A stretch of 64,000 bases of DNA from Diaporthe sp. PMI_573 (taxonomy: Eukaryota > Ascomycota > Sordariomycetes > Diaporthales > Diaporthaceae). The notes below the pieces were generated by a model, which did no database searches, was not told the DNA's origin, and was given only the letters and a program-made list of their open reading frames with translations. The translations under genes and the position numbers were made by a program. Below, in pieces: positions 10,892 through 20,511 of this stretch (positions within the stretch are counted from its first letter, which is position 1; each line of letters begins with the position of its first letter). The stretch spans positions 56,930 through 120,929 of the forward strand of contig JAJTUP010000132.1 in assembly GCA_021399435.1 (NCBI GenBank), given 5' to 3'.

Positions 10892-11327
10892 AGCACTAGG
10901 ACTACTGTCTCGTATATTTGCTTTCAGCCAACGTGGCCTCTTAGAGACTATTGTCAGCGTTCGGACCCTTGCGCAGAAAGACCACAGTTATCTCCAGCAT
11001 GGCACTTATGCAAACCCTTTGGTTTGGAACACACTAAACTTTTGAATTTAGAATCACTAACTACTGTTTCCCAACTAACGCCGCGCACCAGTACGCTTTC
11101 TCCCAGAAGATCTTTTAGATACAGGCTCTTTTCCTCGCCTTGCTCTCTTCTGACTCCACGTCGCGGGATTTCCAGCCGACTGGGTCGTGTCCCCATCACC
11201 GGCATCATCAGCCATACCACTGGAGTTTCCTTTACCGCCACCCGCACTCCCATGAGATTGAGATGGCAAAGGAGCTTCAGTGAAGTGATGCGGTGAGCCT
11301 TCCCTCCCCGATAATAGTACACTCTTA

Positions 11328-11348
11328 AGCGGTCCGCGGCGGACCGCC
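11328..11348 (-). repeat. Dispersed 21-bp GC palindrome, copy c
   Basis: Near-perfect palindrome in AT-rich surroundings. Its right flank (CCAATTAG) resembles that of copy a (CCTAATTT), so copies a and c are direct repeats about 2.2 kb apart bracketing the helicase fragment. Confidence 0.7.
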
Positions 11349-12375
11349 CAATTAGTTGGTCTGGATGGTGTAGATTGGGGTTCCTCTCAAAATTGACTAA
11401 GTTGATTGAAATTAAGCAATGGAGACCAGTTGGCACCAATTGGTGCCAATTATAATTGATTTATTTGCCGTGGGTGGGTGCTGGGGTTGACGAAAGTTGG
11501 TGGAGGTAGTAAAAAAACACGGGCATGTGATAAACACGGCTGACTGGTAAACCACGTTATTGTTTGGGCCAAATTTGTCAAGCCACTATGGGTCTTGCCT
11601 CTAATACATCATCTTGATAAATTTTGATACCGACATGAGTGCCGGCTTGAGAGGGGCCGAGAGAGAGTCTTGGCCCACTGGCCGGCGCGCCTCGATCGGA
11701 ACAGCGGGCATTGCGTTTAAACATGTACCGAGACCGCGAATCCATCACAATCAACGTGCGGGTAGTAGTTAAAATCCAGCCAGCCATAGAGAATAAAATT
11801 GTTTTGCCTGCAATATGCAATGCCTTCAGGACGACTTCAACCAGAAAAGGTTAAAGCTTGTGTGAAGTTGTAGTCATTTAGATGGCGCACTCCATTGGTA
11901 GGAGACGTTGTGCAGGAGTGAAGCTAAATAACGCGGTAGGATGTCTTTACGCTCGAGAAATTATCATCCTGGTGCAATATGCTCTTACTTTTCTGCCATT
12001 TACTAACTGCGTTGTTGTCATAATCTCTTTTCGATTAGCCTGGAACCGCGGAATCCACGTGGGTTGTAAATTCTTGTTAAGGTCCCGCACAATCAACCTT
12101 CTAGACCGATTGTAACTTGTCTCTTGATCCTCGGTACAGTAAAGGGCGAAATGGGTGTCGCTCTTCTTGCTAGTTTATTGCCGTACGTGCAACGCACGCC
12201 TGCCGATTCAACTTTGTTTCCTATGCGAAAAGCGCCGACAGTTTTCTCATCGCAAGGTAGCCCGTATCCACAACAAAGCTGAGCCCCCATCTATCCAATT
12301 TCCGTATACGCGCATTTCCGGCTGCTCTTGATACCCTGTTTCGATCCACAAACATTATGTTAACTGCGCGTTCCT

Positions 12376-12837
12376 CTACTCCACCTTGTGTAAAGATGTG
12401 CTCGAGAAGACAAGAGGGTCACGCACGATGCTTGAAGTCCGGGCCTTTACTTCCTTTTCCTGTTGGATTATAGCACAACAGTGGCAACACAACGATGCCA
12501 CGCAATCACTGCAACTAGTTCCCCCTATATGATATTCCTTGCGGATCTGGCCACGTCTCCAGGATTGGTATCTAGGTTGAAAAGTGGTCGATTGGCCTAC
12601 ATTAGGATGAAGCCGTCTCAGGCCAAACATTCACATCCATCCGCAGCCTCCTAGAGCATGAAGCGCACAGAGAATGCCACAATCAACGTTGCAGCAATAA
12701 TATTCCTGCATATTGCCTTTGTTATTCATGCGATAAATGGTCCGCCCGAGGACTATGCACGGACACCAGCATCCTTCACAGCACAGGCTGATGGGGCTAC
12801 AACACCCCAGCAGTCCTTCTTTCCATCCTAAAGACAT
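12376..12837 (-). CDS. PLAC8-family cysteine-rich protein, one intron
   Basis: A small PLAC8-domain protein, a family of cysteine-rich, often membrane-associated proteins implicated in metal handling and organ or cell size in other organisms. Exon 1 is 12837-12635, exon 2 is 12571-12376; the 63-nt intron (GTGAAT to CCTAG) removes an in-frame TGA and keeps phase, joining GGCGWI to YQSWRRGQ. Without splicing the frame looks interrupted. Family hallmarks are in order: W-K-E-G-L-L-G-C-C near the N-terminus, CCEGCWCPCIVLGR, a cysteine/leucine-rich middle (CGILCALHALGGCG), then RRGQIRKEYHI and CSDCVASLCCHCCAIIQQEKEVK. The length, about 132 residues, is normal for the family. A TATATA run about 20 bp upstream of the start (near 12855) may be part of the promoter. 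Nothing indicates decay, making it one of the clearest intact host genes here. Confidence 0.85.
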
Positions 12838-13074
12838 CAGGGAATGAGAGATCTTATATAGCGTATATGAAGTTTAGAGACGTCTAAGTGAGCGCGTTAA
12901 ATAATGTTGGGAGGAATTAAGAAATAGTGAATAAAGTACCTCTGATAGTGGAAAAAGAGGTGTTGTCAACGCCGAGGGCATCCCGAGAACTCCGTGCTTT
13001 GGTCAGCGTTTATGACCACGGCAGTCACTCGGCGGCAACTCAACGACTATTGTTCCGGAAGGTTGAAAAGGATA

Positions 13075-13351
13075 TGACGAGATAGACTGGCAATTGAAGA
13101 TGCTGCAGCGAGAAAACGAGGTTCTCAAAGGAAAGTTGGAAGCCGCAGCACCTTCTAAGAGGAAGAAGGTCGAAACGAGCCCCAACTCGAGGTTTGTGAC
13201 AATTGAGGCCATTTGGAGAGCGAAAATCGAAGCCGGTGAGATCGAGGCTGAGTCAGCAGGCGAAGAAGGGTCTGAAAAGTCAGAAACACTAGAAAGTCGC
13301 ATCGTGGTCGGTTCTGACGACGATGCTGACGACGATGAAGTCGAAGGGTAG
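13075..13351 (+). pseudogene. C-terminal tail of a Fot/pogo-type (DDE_1) transposase
   Basis: The reading frame gives a helical segment (MLQRENEVLKGKLE) followed by KRKKVETSPNSRFVTIEAI and IEAGEIEAE, then an acidic end. This matches the region after the DDE catalytic core in fungal pogo/Fot transposases, where a coiled helix precedes a basic patch and PNxxF-xxIExI. The catalytic core upstream is missing, so this is a relic tail. It is unrelated in sequence to the other Fot/pogo relic at 18.6-19.8 kb except for general organisation. Confidence 0.5.
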
Positions 13352-14177
13352 TTGTGGCGGGTGTGCGATTTGGGTGGCCCGAATGGGGGCGTGGCCCGGA
13401 TGTGGGCACGGCGACTTACCGGAAAGATATCCTCAGGAAGGAGCGTCGCAAATGCCAACCAACATCCCGATACGGGTGTTAATAGTTTGGGCTTGGACCG
13501 ACAGTGAGCGGTATGTAGCCGCCGGTCTGTTAGGGTTGACCCAGATAGCCACGGCTCAGCCTGGACTCACGGACTCAAGCCAGCCAGAAAGCAGCGTGTC
13601 ACAACCTCGCCAACGGTCTGCAAACAGACCAAGTCCGCCGGACTACACTGTCGGTCAAACTCAGGTCTTTGCCCCTCTGCTTAACTCTGCAAGGGCAAGA
13701 ATGGCTATGGTAACCACACCAAAACCACAATCTGAGCATGACAACCACCACACATTAACCACTCGACGCTAATTTAATCCGCTGTATTGAATTCTGGAGG
13801 AGGGTGGCCGTGACCCGTACTTTCTGCTATGACAAGATCCGATTGTTAGGATCATGCTCTTGAGTTCCCGGATTTCGTACCTCACTTCAGCCAGACCAGC
13901 CGTATACCTCTCCTCAAAGGACTGCAGCATGCTCTTCATAGTTAGTTTCCAGGCGGCGGTATTTTGTTTGCGAAAAGAAGAGTAAGCACTAATCGCATGC
14001 GCCATTTACACGTCACCCTCGGCATATGTTATGCCTTACCATGGATCAAGACAGATTGCAACTTGGTTCAAGGGCATTCAGTGGACTCTAGTAAGAAGTA
14101 CACTGAATGGTGCAACCTAGCCTTCCTCTGTTGGTTGCGCTGAGAACCAACGAAAGGATCTTTTTTAGACAGCGAGT
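13352..14177. other. Intergenic region
   Basis: No recognised gene. Open frames at 13445-13772 and on the minus strand at 13769-14005 have no identifiable features. Confidence 0.35.
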
Positions 14178-14513
14178 TTGGTGCATTCCGCTACAGCAAC
14201 AGTCCCATGCATAACCCGTTGTGCTCCTATCGCTACAACAGCCATAGTCAGGTGGTGCCTCGGTATAGCCTGCAAGACTTTTGAATCACACGGCTTGACC
14301 GTCGCCTACCGTGACACCGATTCTTGTATGCTGGAGCTGGCTGGTGCCAGTAGATCCCTCACACTCCGCACTGTGGAGACAGATCTGAGCGAGCCGCACG
14401 CCATGTTCTCATCTACGCGTCTGAAGAGCATGAGGATGGAAATGGAAAATCAGCTAGACGGGCCTCCACGGCGGTTGCAAACAGGTTCCGGAGACTGCAG
14501 GGCGTTGTTCTGA
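14178..14513 (+). pseudogene. Possible B-family DNA polymerase fragment (weak)
   Basis: A 111-codon frame includes PIATTAIVRWCL, a spacer and SHGLTVAYRDTDSCMLEL. The spacing from a xTAxxR helix to a YxDTDS strand resembles the motif B-to-motif C stretch of B-family DNA polymerases, where DTDS is catalytic (usual form YGDTDS). No NSxYG motif or other polymerase part is found around it. If real, it is a short relic of a host polymerase, a Polinton-like element or a linear plasmid; chance resemblance is quite possible. Confidence 0.2.
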
Positions 14514-14974
14514 CGTTGTCCGCTATGCACGAACAGTCTTTTTCAAAGTAGGAGAATGTCTAAAATACCCATGGCCGTGCAAGCCAACCAAAAAACCTAT
14601 CTCTATTGCAGTACAGCATGAGGTTTCTCAGGTTATTTGTACATGTAATGTATTTATGTTCACAAATTGATTTACTTAATTCAATCAAAGTACCAAGCTT
14701 TCTTTATGCTGCACTTGAAAGAACATTGGAAAGGACTTGATCTTACAATGCTTATGTTTGGTCAAAGGCATTAAAGGACACCGTTTCCCTATCTCGTCTT
14801 GTTTCTCGGAGGCTTGCTCGATCTCATCTATCATCACCGCTTTATCCACTCCTCTCATTAGACTTGCAGAAATCAGCTTCTAAAGACGATACAACTAGTC
14901 ATCCCAAGGACTCGTACCCACATCAATTGAGTATCAGAGTGCGTCTGCAAACACAGTCAAGATAGTGGAGAACC
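14514..14974. other. Intergenic region
   Basis: AT-rich, with no open frame of note and no recognised signal. Confidence 0.4.
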
Positions 14975-15690
14975 GGTCGACCTTCGAATATCACTCCATG
15001 CATGCTAGATGCACTATGTCATAAGCTGAGAAATGAGCCATGGCTACACCGTGAGGAGATGGTTACATTTCTTCGGGACAAGTATGAAGTGGAAGTATCA
15101 GTCAGTAGCATCACTCGAGCCATACAGGATAGGAAATAATCCAAGGTGACCCATCGCGTTGCATAGCAAAGGAACTCGGTCCTACAATATCTATACTCTT
15201 ACAAGCTACCAGAAAATAGATCATATTACTTGATCGTTATTGACAAGTCAGGGTATAACCCCTGAACAACATAGCGGCGGTCAGGATAGGCTCTGATAGG
15301 TATTATACCGGTCCATGTTACCGATTTCAGACACAAGGTCAGGCATCAGTTTATTTCAGCATATACACAAGATGGGATATATTATCGCGCGCCTTTAAAG
15401 GTTCAAGTGATCATGCTGCGTTTGAGGATCCCGATAAGCAGTTGCTTCGTCATTGCAGGAAGTTTCCGCAACCAAAGTCCGTTCCAATGATGGACAATGC
15501 AAGCTTCTACAGAAAATGGAAAATAAGGGAACTCTGCTCTGCTGCGGCATGCAGGTCCTCTTTCTTCCGCCGTACTCCAGACCTCAACCCGATAAAGGAA
15601 CACTTCGGGGAAATCAAGGGATTTATGAGAAAAGAGTGATACGTCCAAGACAACAACACTGGGATGCCATTCGTGCGCTTCCTCAAATGG
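14975..15690 (+). pseudogene. Tc1/mariner-like (DDE_3) transposase relic
   Basis: Pieces of a fungal Tc1-like transposase occur in the right order but in changing frames. At 14975-15140 a helix-turn-helix section reads RPSNITPCMLDALCHKL and LHREEMVTFLRDKYEVEVS with SVSSITRAI, then a stop. At about 15175-15270 are remnants of the first catalytic strand (SYYLIVIDKSGYNP, where the acid is the D of VIDKSG). At 15480-15640 comes SVPMMDNASFY with the second catalytic Asp, then PPYSRPQPDKGTL in one frame and RTPDLNPIKEHFGEIKGF in another, holding the final acidic residue. Stops and frameshifts make it non-functional. No terminal inverted repeats were located. Confidence 0.75.
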
Positions 15691-15710
15691 TGCATAGATC
15701 AAGTCGGCGG

Positions 15711-16233
15711 GAGGCGTGAAAGTGCTGAGGGTCACTTCCGTCATTCTGGGATCACGATAGACTATTAGAATGAGCGTACTTTACCTAGAGGATTGAATGA
15801 ATTCATATCAGACTCGGCGTGACATCGACCAATCGGCATCGGACGCGGCGCCTGCTCTGAAGCTTCAGGTTGCCGGTGTCAGGAATTACTCTCCCGCATC
15901 TCCTTATCGTCTCCCCTGCTGACGTCTAATTTGCCCATAAAAGACGATTTCGGAGCATACAGTGCCTAACAGAAGCCCCAGGTGAGCACGAAGAGCATAA
16001 AAAACTCTAACAAATTCTAATTTGCGAGTTCTCAATTTCTCCAGTGCAGTACTGTATCACACTACGTTCGACTAGCTGCAACGAAGCCCCCCCCCCCCCA
16101 AAAAAAAGGAAAGAGAAAAACAGCACATGTGGTCATTGGACGCTCTGCCCTGCTGTCTGTTTTCGAAGCATACCAGCCGCCCGATGGGCGGCGGGATGGG
16201 TACTTTCTGATGATGTATTCGCATACGTGTATA
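15711..16233. other. Intergenic region
   Basis: No gene recognised. It contains a C-run followed by an A-run at 16088-16108, probably slippage-prone simple sequence. Confidence 0.4.
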
Positions 16234-16975
16234 TCAAGAACAGTTACGACCACTGGTCTCCTGTCTACAGGTCTGAAACACATGTGACTTAACAAAGCAG
16301 TGAGCTCCAACTTTCTGGCAATCTGAACAAATATCAAAATCACCGTTTGAACATACTGAACAGTGGTAGTAAACTTCCCCCCTCTCGGCAAAACACACAT
16401 CACAGTACGGCCCCGTTGTATGGAAAGAGGCAGGATTTCCAGTCGGCAAACTGGTCGCAACCATATTTGAGCCTGGATCTTTTGCTGACTTCTGTAGGCG
16501 ATGTCCAATAGAGGTGAATCCCTGGTTTTGGGCCCACCATAGTGGCGAGCGACCAAAGTGATCCTCTAAAGAGGGATATAACTTGCGTCATCATGGTCTC
16601 TCGACCACAGCGGGCAATTAGCGACAAGGCGGTAGATCCGTATAAATCCTGGACATTGATGTCCATATCGATAGTCGCAAGGAAGGCATCAACTGCGAGA
16701 GTGCAACCGGACCGTATCGCATAGAAAATTGGGGTTCGTCCAAGAACATCCCGCACATGTGCTGGAGCACCCCTCTGAAGAAGCAAATTGACAGTTTCGG
16801 CAGCCTGGCCAAGGGACGCGGCATGGAGGGGAGTCATACGGTGTCCGTTTGCCACCTCATGATCAGCACCCTTATCAAGAAGAAGCTCGACGATGGAGAG
16901 ATAGCCTTTCAATGATGCTGAATACAGATGGTGTTATGCAGTCATGTCCACAGTAGATTCGGCTCTAAGGTCGTC
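16234..16975 (-). pseudogene. Ankyrin-repeat / ZZ zinc-finger protein, decayed
   Basis: Minus-strand reading gives ankyrin repeats: SASLKGYLSIVELLLDKGAD, then MTPLHAASL, LGRTPIFYAIRSG and YGSTALSLIARCG. After a frame change near 16570 it continues as EDHFGRSPLWWAQNQG and into a ZZ zinc finger (CDVC, YHCSVCSNGDFDICSDC, GAHC; 16285-16410). Ankyrin repeats followed by a ZZ finger are a familiar C-terminal arrangement in fungal NACHT/ankyrin proteins of the self/non-self recognition type. Defects: a frameshift between the repeats and the ZZ finger, and a TAA stop in the first visible repeat (about 16940). The sequence ends where the oppositely oriented PD-(D/E)XK-like gene begins. It is therefore a double-broken 3' fragment of a once larger gene. 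Confidence 0.75.
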
Positions 16976-17579
16976 TTCGCGCTTGTGATCTCCCCGCCTG
17001 AAGAAACGCCGCTCCGCCTGGCTATTGACCGCGCTCTGCAGGGTCTGACCGTCAGGGCATTAGCTGCCGCCGAGTTTAAAAATATTCCGGAACCTTCGCA
17101 GTCCATCAACCCCACAACTTACGCGCCGCTGCAACGGTATCCCATAGCTGTACCTATCGAGACCAAATCGACTACCACGCCTAAAGATCCACTCGTCCAG
17201 TTGGGCTTCATGATCGCTGCAATTCATCGGCGGCTCACTACGTTTTCAAGCCCTGGTCGTCCGCTCCCGGTTCGGCTCATACCTACCGTCCCTGCGATCT
17301 TGGTGGTGGATCACAATTGGACCTTGTACTTTGCCGCAGATCGTCGAGATCGTATTGTGAGTTTGCTGTGAGCCCAAACTTGTATTTAATAGGGGCTGAC
17401 TTCTTGTTTAGGACATCACAGGGCCTGTCAAGATAGGCTCGACGGAGTCAATCGATGAAATACACAAGCTTTTCGCTTCATTGCTTTTATTACAGACTTG
17501 GGTCATTGAGTCCTACGCGCCTGCGCTCGAGGCCTGGCTTGCAGACCTCCATGTAGATACTAATATTAGCTTATGTTGA
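16928..17579 (+). CDS. PD-(D/E)XK nuclease-like protein, N-terminally truncated, one intron
   Basis: Exons 16928-17356 and 17412-17579, joined by a 55-nt intron (GTGAGT to TTTAG), encode 198 residues. The pattern SINPTTYAPLQRYPIAVPIETK followed by QLGF and, later, the hydrophobic core strand AILVVDHNWTLYFA and GSTESIDEIHKLFASLLLL matches the fungal PD-(D/E)XK-like domain family, with ETK (78-80) as the (D/E)xK part. Members are usually 350-450 residues, with an acidic residue on the strand before (here KVVFALVIS, lacking it). The N-terminal third is therefore lost or replaced and one catalytic acid may be missing. Its 5' end is spliced against the antisense ankyrin/ZZ relic, and its 3' end overlaps a minus-strand fragment by about 10 bp. 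Function in fungi is unknown. Confidence 0.55.
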
Positions 17580-17990
17580 GGTATAGATCCAGGTCATCCT
17601 CTTGGAACTCTTGTTGGCGGGTAAATGGGCGATGGTAAACCCGCACGTCGATATGCTGGAGGGCTATAATGATGTCTTTCTCATCCAGGGCTGGGAATTT
17701 CGACATGGTTGATTCCAAGGCCGCATCATCCGATATATCCCGACGCCAGTGAGTCCATGTCCCTTAGCCTGCTCAGGATTGGGACCAAGTCATCGAAGGA
17801 TTGGGCTCTGAAGAGGATTTTGTACAGTTTATGGCCATCGCTCGCAACGTGGTCGTCACAAGCCCATTTGAAGAGCAAGGTGTCGACGAAGGCGGCTTGT
17901 AATTCAGACTTTGCAGCAGCATTTCCCTCACATACGAATGAGCGTGATGTCCAGTATATCCCGCGAATTTCGAGATGATGTCGAATGTTG
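17567..17990 (-). pseudogene. Frameshifted coding fragment, unknown family
   Basis: Minus-strand reading from about 17990 gives natural-looking protein, with KLYKILFRAQSFDDLVPILS in one frame, then from about 17760 in the next frame ISDDAALESTMSKFPALDE and DIIIALQHIDVRVYHRPF, ending at a stop at 17567-17569. One indel or a missed intron separates the parts. I do not recognise the family. Confidence 0.35.
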
Positions 17991-18026
17991 ACAGAACGGC
18001 GAATCTAATCGGGTGTTTCACATTCA

Positions 18027-18547
18027 GTGGCGGGCTGGAACACAATCAGGGCACGCAAATCCCATTTTCACGATTATGGCTCGGCGACGAGCCGAGGTCT
18101 AATGACGGTTGGCATGATTATTTCCCTAGGATCGGCGATGTTCCTTCCTCTACACGAGGGACTATTCACATCTACGGGTTATACCAAAGCGCAAAGACCA
18201 GAGAAGTGCACTGCACACGGTACTAGCAGAGGAGCCCACAGGCGTCGGCGCAAAAAGAGCGCATCAAACGTCGCCTGCTGGATTTCGAGCGAGATGCATT
18301 TGCCGCCACGAAGCTCTGGAATGTCCATCCAGCCACACAACTTCTTGACGTCAATGGAGGTGATTTGGAAAACCTGTACCTAGGCGTGGGGGATCGAGAT
18401 AGTCTCATGAGTCATCCAAGAGATTATACACATCAATACGTGGAAGCATCTTTCAGAGTAGGTTTACTGTTAGGAAATGCTAACGTCAAGCACCACCGAA
18501 CCGGCCACCCCACCGAGTCGGCCACTTTCCTGCACCAACAGCACTAG
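18027..18547 (+). pseudogene. Frameshifted coding fragment sharing a segment with 6.2-6.3 kb
   Basis: The first part, with TKAQRPEKCTAHGTSRGA, is the copy of the segment at 6226-6340. After a frame change near 18245 a second frame reads ERIKRRLLDFERDAF and KLWNVHPATQLLDVNGGDLE up to 18547. Composition suggests former coding sequence, but no domain is recognised. Confidence 0.35.
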
Positions 18548-18683
18548 AACCTCGATTACAGCACCACAACAAAAAAAAATCAATTGAATTCAATTAGAAT
18601 CGGAATCTGCAGACGATTCTACATCTTTCTCACACGTTCGCGCATTATGCCCAGTCTCGCCGCAGTTGCCACAGCGTCGCTTG

Positions 18684-18704
18684 CTCGGTCCGCTGCGGAC
18701 CGCC
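18684..18704 (-). repeat. Dispersed 21-bp GC palindrome, copy d
   Basis: This copy lies inside the transposase tail, where it is read in frame as VRSGP just before the zinc knuckle. The first two bases differ from the consensus. Confidence 0.6.
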
Positions 18705-18782
18705 TCATCAGCGTCACTTATATAGATCCAAAGCTCTTTGCCTGGCTTGGTACGCCCTGTACCCTCTGAGACCAAGGTCTGC

Positions 18783-18803
18783 TCACGCCGCTGCGCGGCG
18801 TGA
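18783..18803. repeat. GC hairpin interrupting the transposase tail
   Basis: Arms TCACGCCGC and GCGGCGTGA around a 3-base loop. It lies directly after the stop that splits the Fot/pogo transposase from its zinc knuckle. It differs in sequence from the 21-bp palindrome but is of the same size and style. Confidence 0.6.
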
Positions 18804-19831
18804 CCCCGGCGTTAAACAATATCATCATCATCATCATCATCAGCGCCACCAGTCATTTTACCAGCTGGCCGCTTCTTTTTTTCCTTTTCATTAATTATTC
18901 CCCGGGCATCTTCTATACGAAGTGCCCCTCCATCCTGTATGTAGGTTCTTTTGGCCCTCCGACGCTTGGAAAGTGCTATGTTTGCCTCTCGAAGAATGTT
19001 GGCCTCTTGGGTTAACAGGGTAACCGCATGGGCTAATGACTGTGTCCCCTTTGCCAACCGGTCAACAGCAGCCAGAATTGGTGTTGGAGAGCTTCCCTGA
19101 TGATGAGAGATGCGATCCTTGATCAGAGTTGATTGAGAAGCTGCCTCTGTTGAGTTGTGTGGCGTCTGGGAGACCCAAGGTGCAGGTAGTGTTGGGGAGC
19201 CCGGCCGTGTTGTTGGCGTTCGAACCTTGATATCCAGCTTGGAAAGTACAGCTTCTCGGTCAAATGGGATTAGGCCTGCACCTCTGAAAGCCCCTTTGAT
19301 AGTTTCCGGCTTAAAAACCTTCTTATGTGCAGCTTGGAAGGCGAGAAAGAACTCGGTCTTATCGATGTGGGTAATTCGGGCCTTGCTAAACTGAGCGATT
19401 TCCGCACCATAAGCCTTCTTCAGTGGACTAAAACACCCAACATCAAGTGGCTGAAGTAGATGAGATGAGTGAGGAGGCATACAGAGGGTAATAATGTTCT
19501 TCGACTTGCAATATCGCTCGAAATCCGTAGAATGGTGGCTCCCATGCCCGTCGAGAGTCGTGGATTCCGTTTGATTCCGAGTGTTATGTGATACTAATGG
19601 TGTTTGCGGCGGTGAATGGCCTTGAGAAATGTGCGTCTGGATGCTCTTTGGCCCACGGCTCCCTCGGCCATGAGCTGTTATCACTCCCTTAATTGTAATT
19701 AATTTACTCCCATAATTGTAATTAATTTGTTTGTTTTTAAAAATGTTTCCGCGCAATCGAACCTCATATCCTTTCTCGGTGACAATCGTAACATGTGAAA
19801 AGGTGACACCCGATAGTAAACCCGCCGGCAT

Positions 19832-20511
19832 GTAGCAGCCTCGTCTTTCCCGGATTTTCAGTTAAATGTACTGCAACAATTTGCTTATCAAAATTTTACA
19901 TCAACCATTCCCTTCGAGAGTAACACAAGCCTCCAAAGCCAGCGATACAGTGCCTGCAGGCTTCTCTGTGTTGTAATATCATGATCATTCTCCGTCTCAT
20001 TTGTGGCTGTCCGACCAGGTGAGAACACTGGATGTATGTTTTGTCAATCTATGGGTGAGCAAGGCCTTTCAGTGAGCCTCTTGCTTAGTCGTGATTTAAG
20101 TAAGTAATGGAGGGCGCGTCCGCCGAGAAATGATATCCCAGACACATCTATTTGAGGAAAACAGAATGTGCAGGATATGTTCTCTCTTCCCCAAAGACAT
20201 GGTTATTGTAAGGGTTTCGAATACAAATAGAGTGAACAGGGATACGCAGCGACCGAGCAGCGCACTAGTAGCGTGCAAGCAGTATATTCAGGACCAAAGA
20301 TACAACTAAACTTATCCCCCTCCCTTCCTCTCCTCCTAATAGGAAAGTTCCTCTCTTTTATAGACGGACCTATAGATTCCATATAGTTCTTCTCGGTTCT
20401 CCCTCGGCTCCATCGCAGCGCTAAAGCAGCGCCGTCTATTGCTAAATAGGGGCTTAAGGCTATAGTAACACTTTGGCACCGTGGCCTCTGACAGTTATCC
20501 TCTTCCTCTCC
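19832..20511. other. Intergenic region downstream of the P450
   Basis: No gene recognised. The section 20300-20470 is pyrimidine-rich with short imperfect repeats and may derive from an old LTR, but I could not find matching ends. Confidence 0.35.

Larger units (their letters stand above)
10865..12375. other. Intergenic region with two palindrome copies
   Basis: No recognised gene. Palindrome copies lie at 10871-10891 and 11328-11348. Frames at 10954-11439 and 11882-12115 have no identifiable features. Sequence around 11430 has a short inverted pair around GGTGCCAATT but nothing larger. Confidence 0.4.
18593..19831 (-). pseudogene. Fot/pogo-type (DDE_1) transposon relic
   Basis: The main minus-strand frame (18812-19831) carries the catalytic C-terminal half of a DDE_1 transposase: TLDGHGSHHS (second Asp), NIITLCMPPHSSHLLQPLDV (third Asp), SPLKKAYG and GAFRGAGLIPFDRE, followed by a helix and a basic stretch KRRRAKRTYI. 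A second piece (18593-18775) holds the C-terminal zinc knuckle CGNCGETGHNARTC, normally contiguous with it. They are now separated by a stop next to a short GC hairpin (18783-18803). The N-terminal DNA-binding domains and the first catalytic Asp region are gone, and about 50 residues between the two acids are deleted. An AT-rich tandem duplication (about 19690-19730) interrupts the front part. A pogo-type terminus (AGAACCTCGATTA) occurs at 18546-18558. It is not functional. Confidence 0.8.

Noticed and set aside
9139..11348. Palindromes as rho-independent-style terminators
   Set aside because: The setting is a fungal genome with spliced genes; bacterial terminator logic does not apply.
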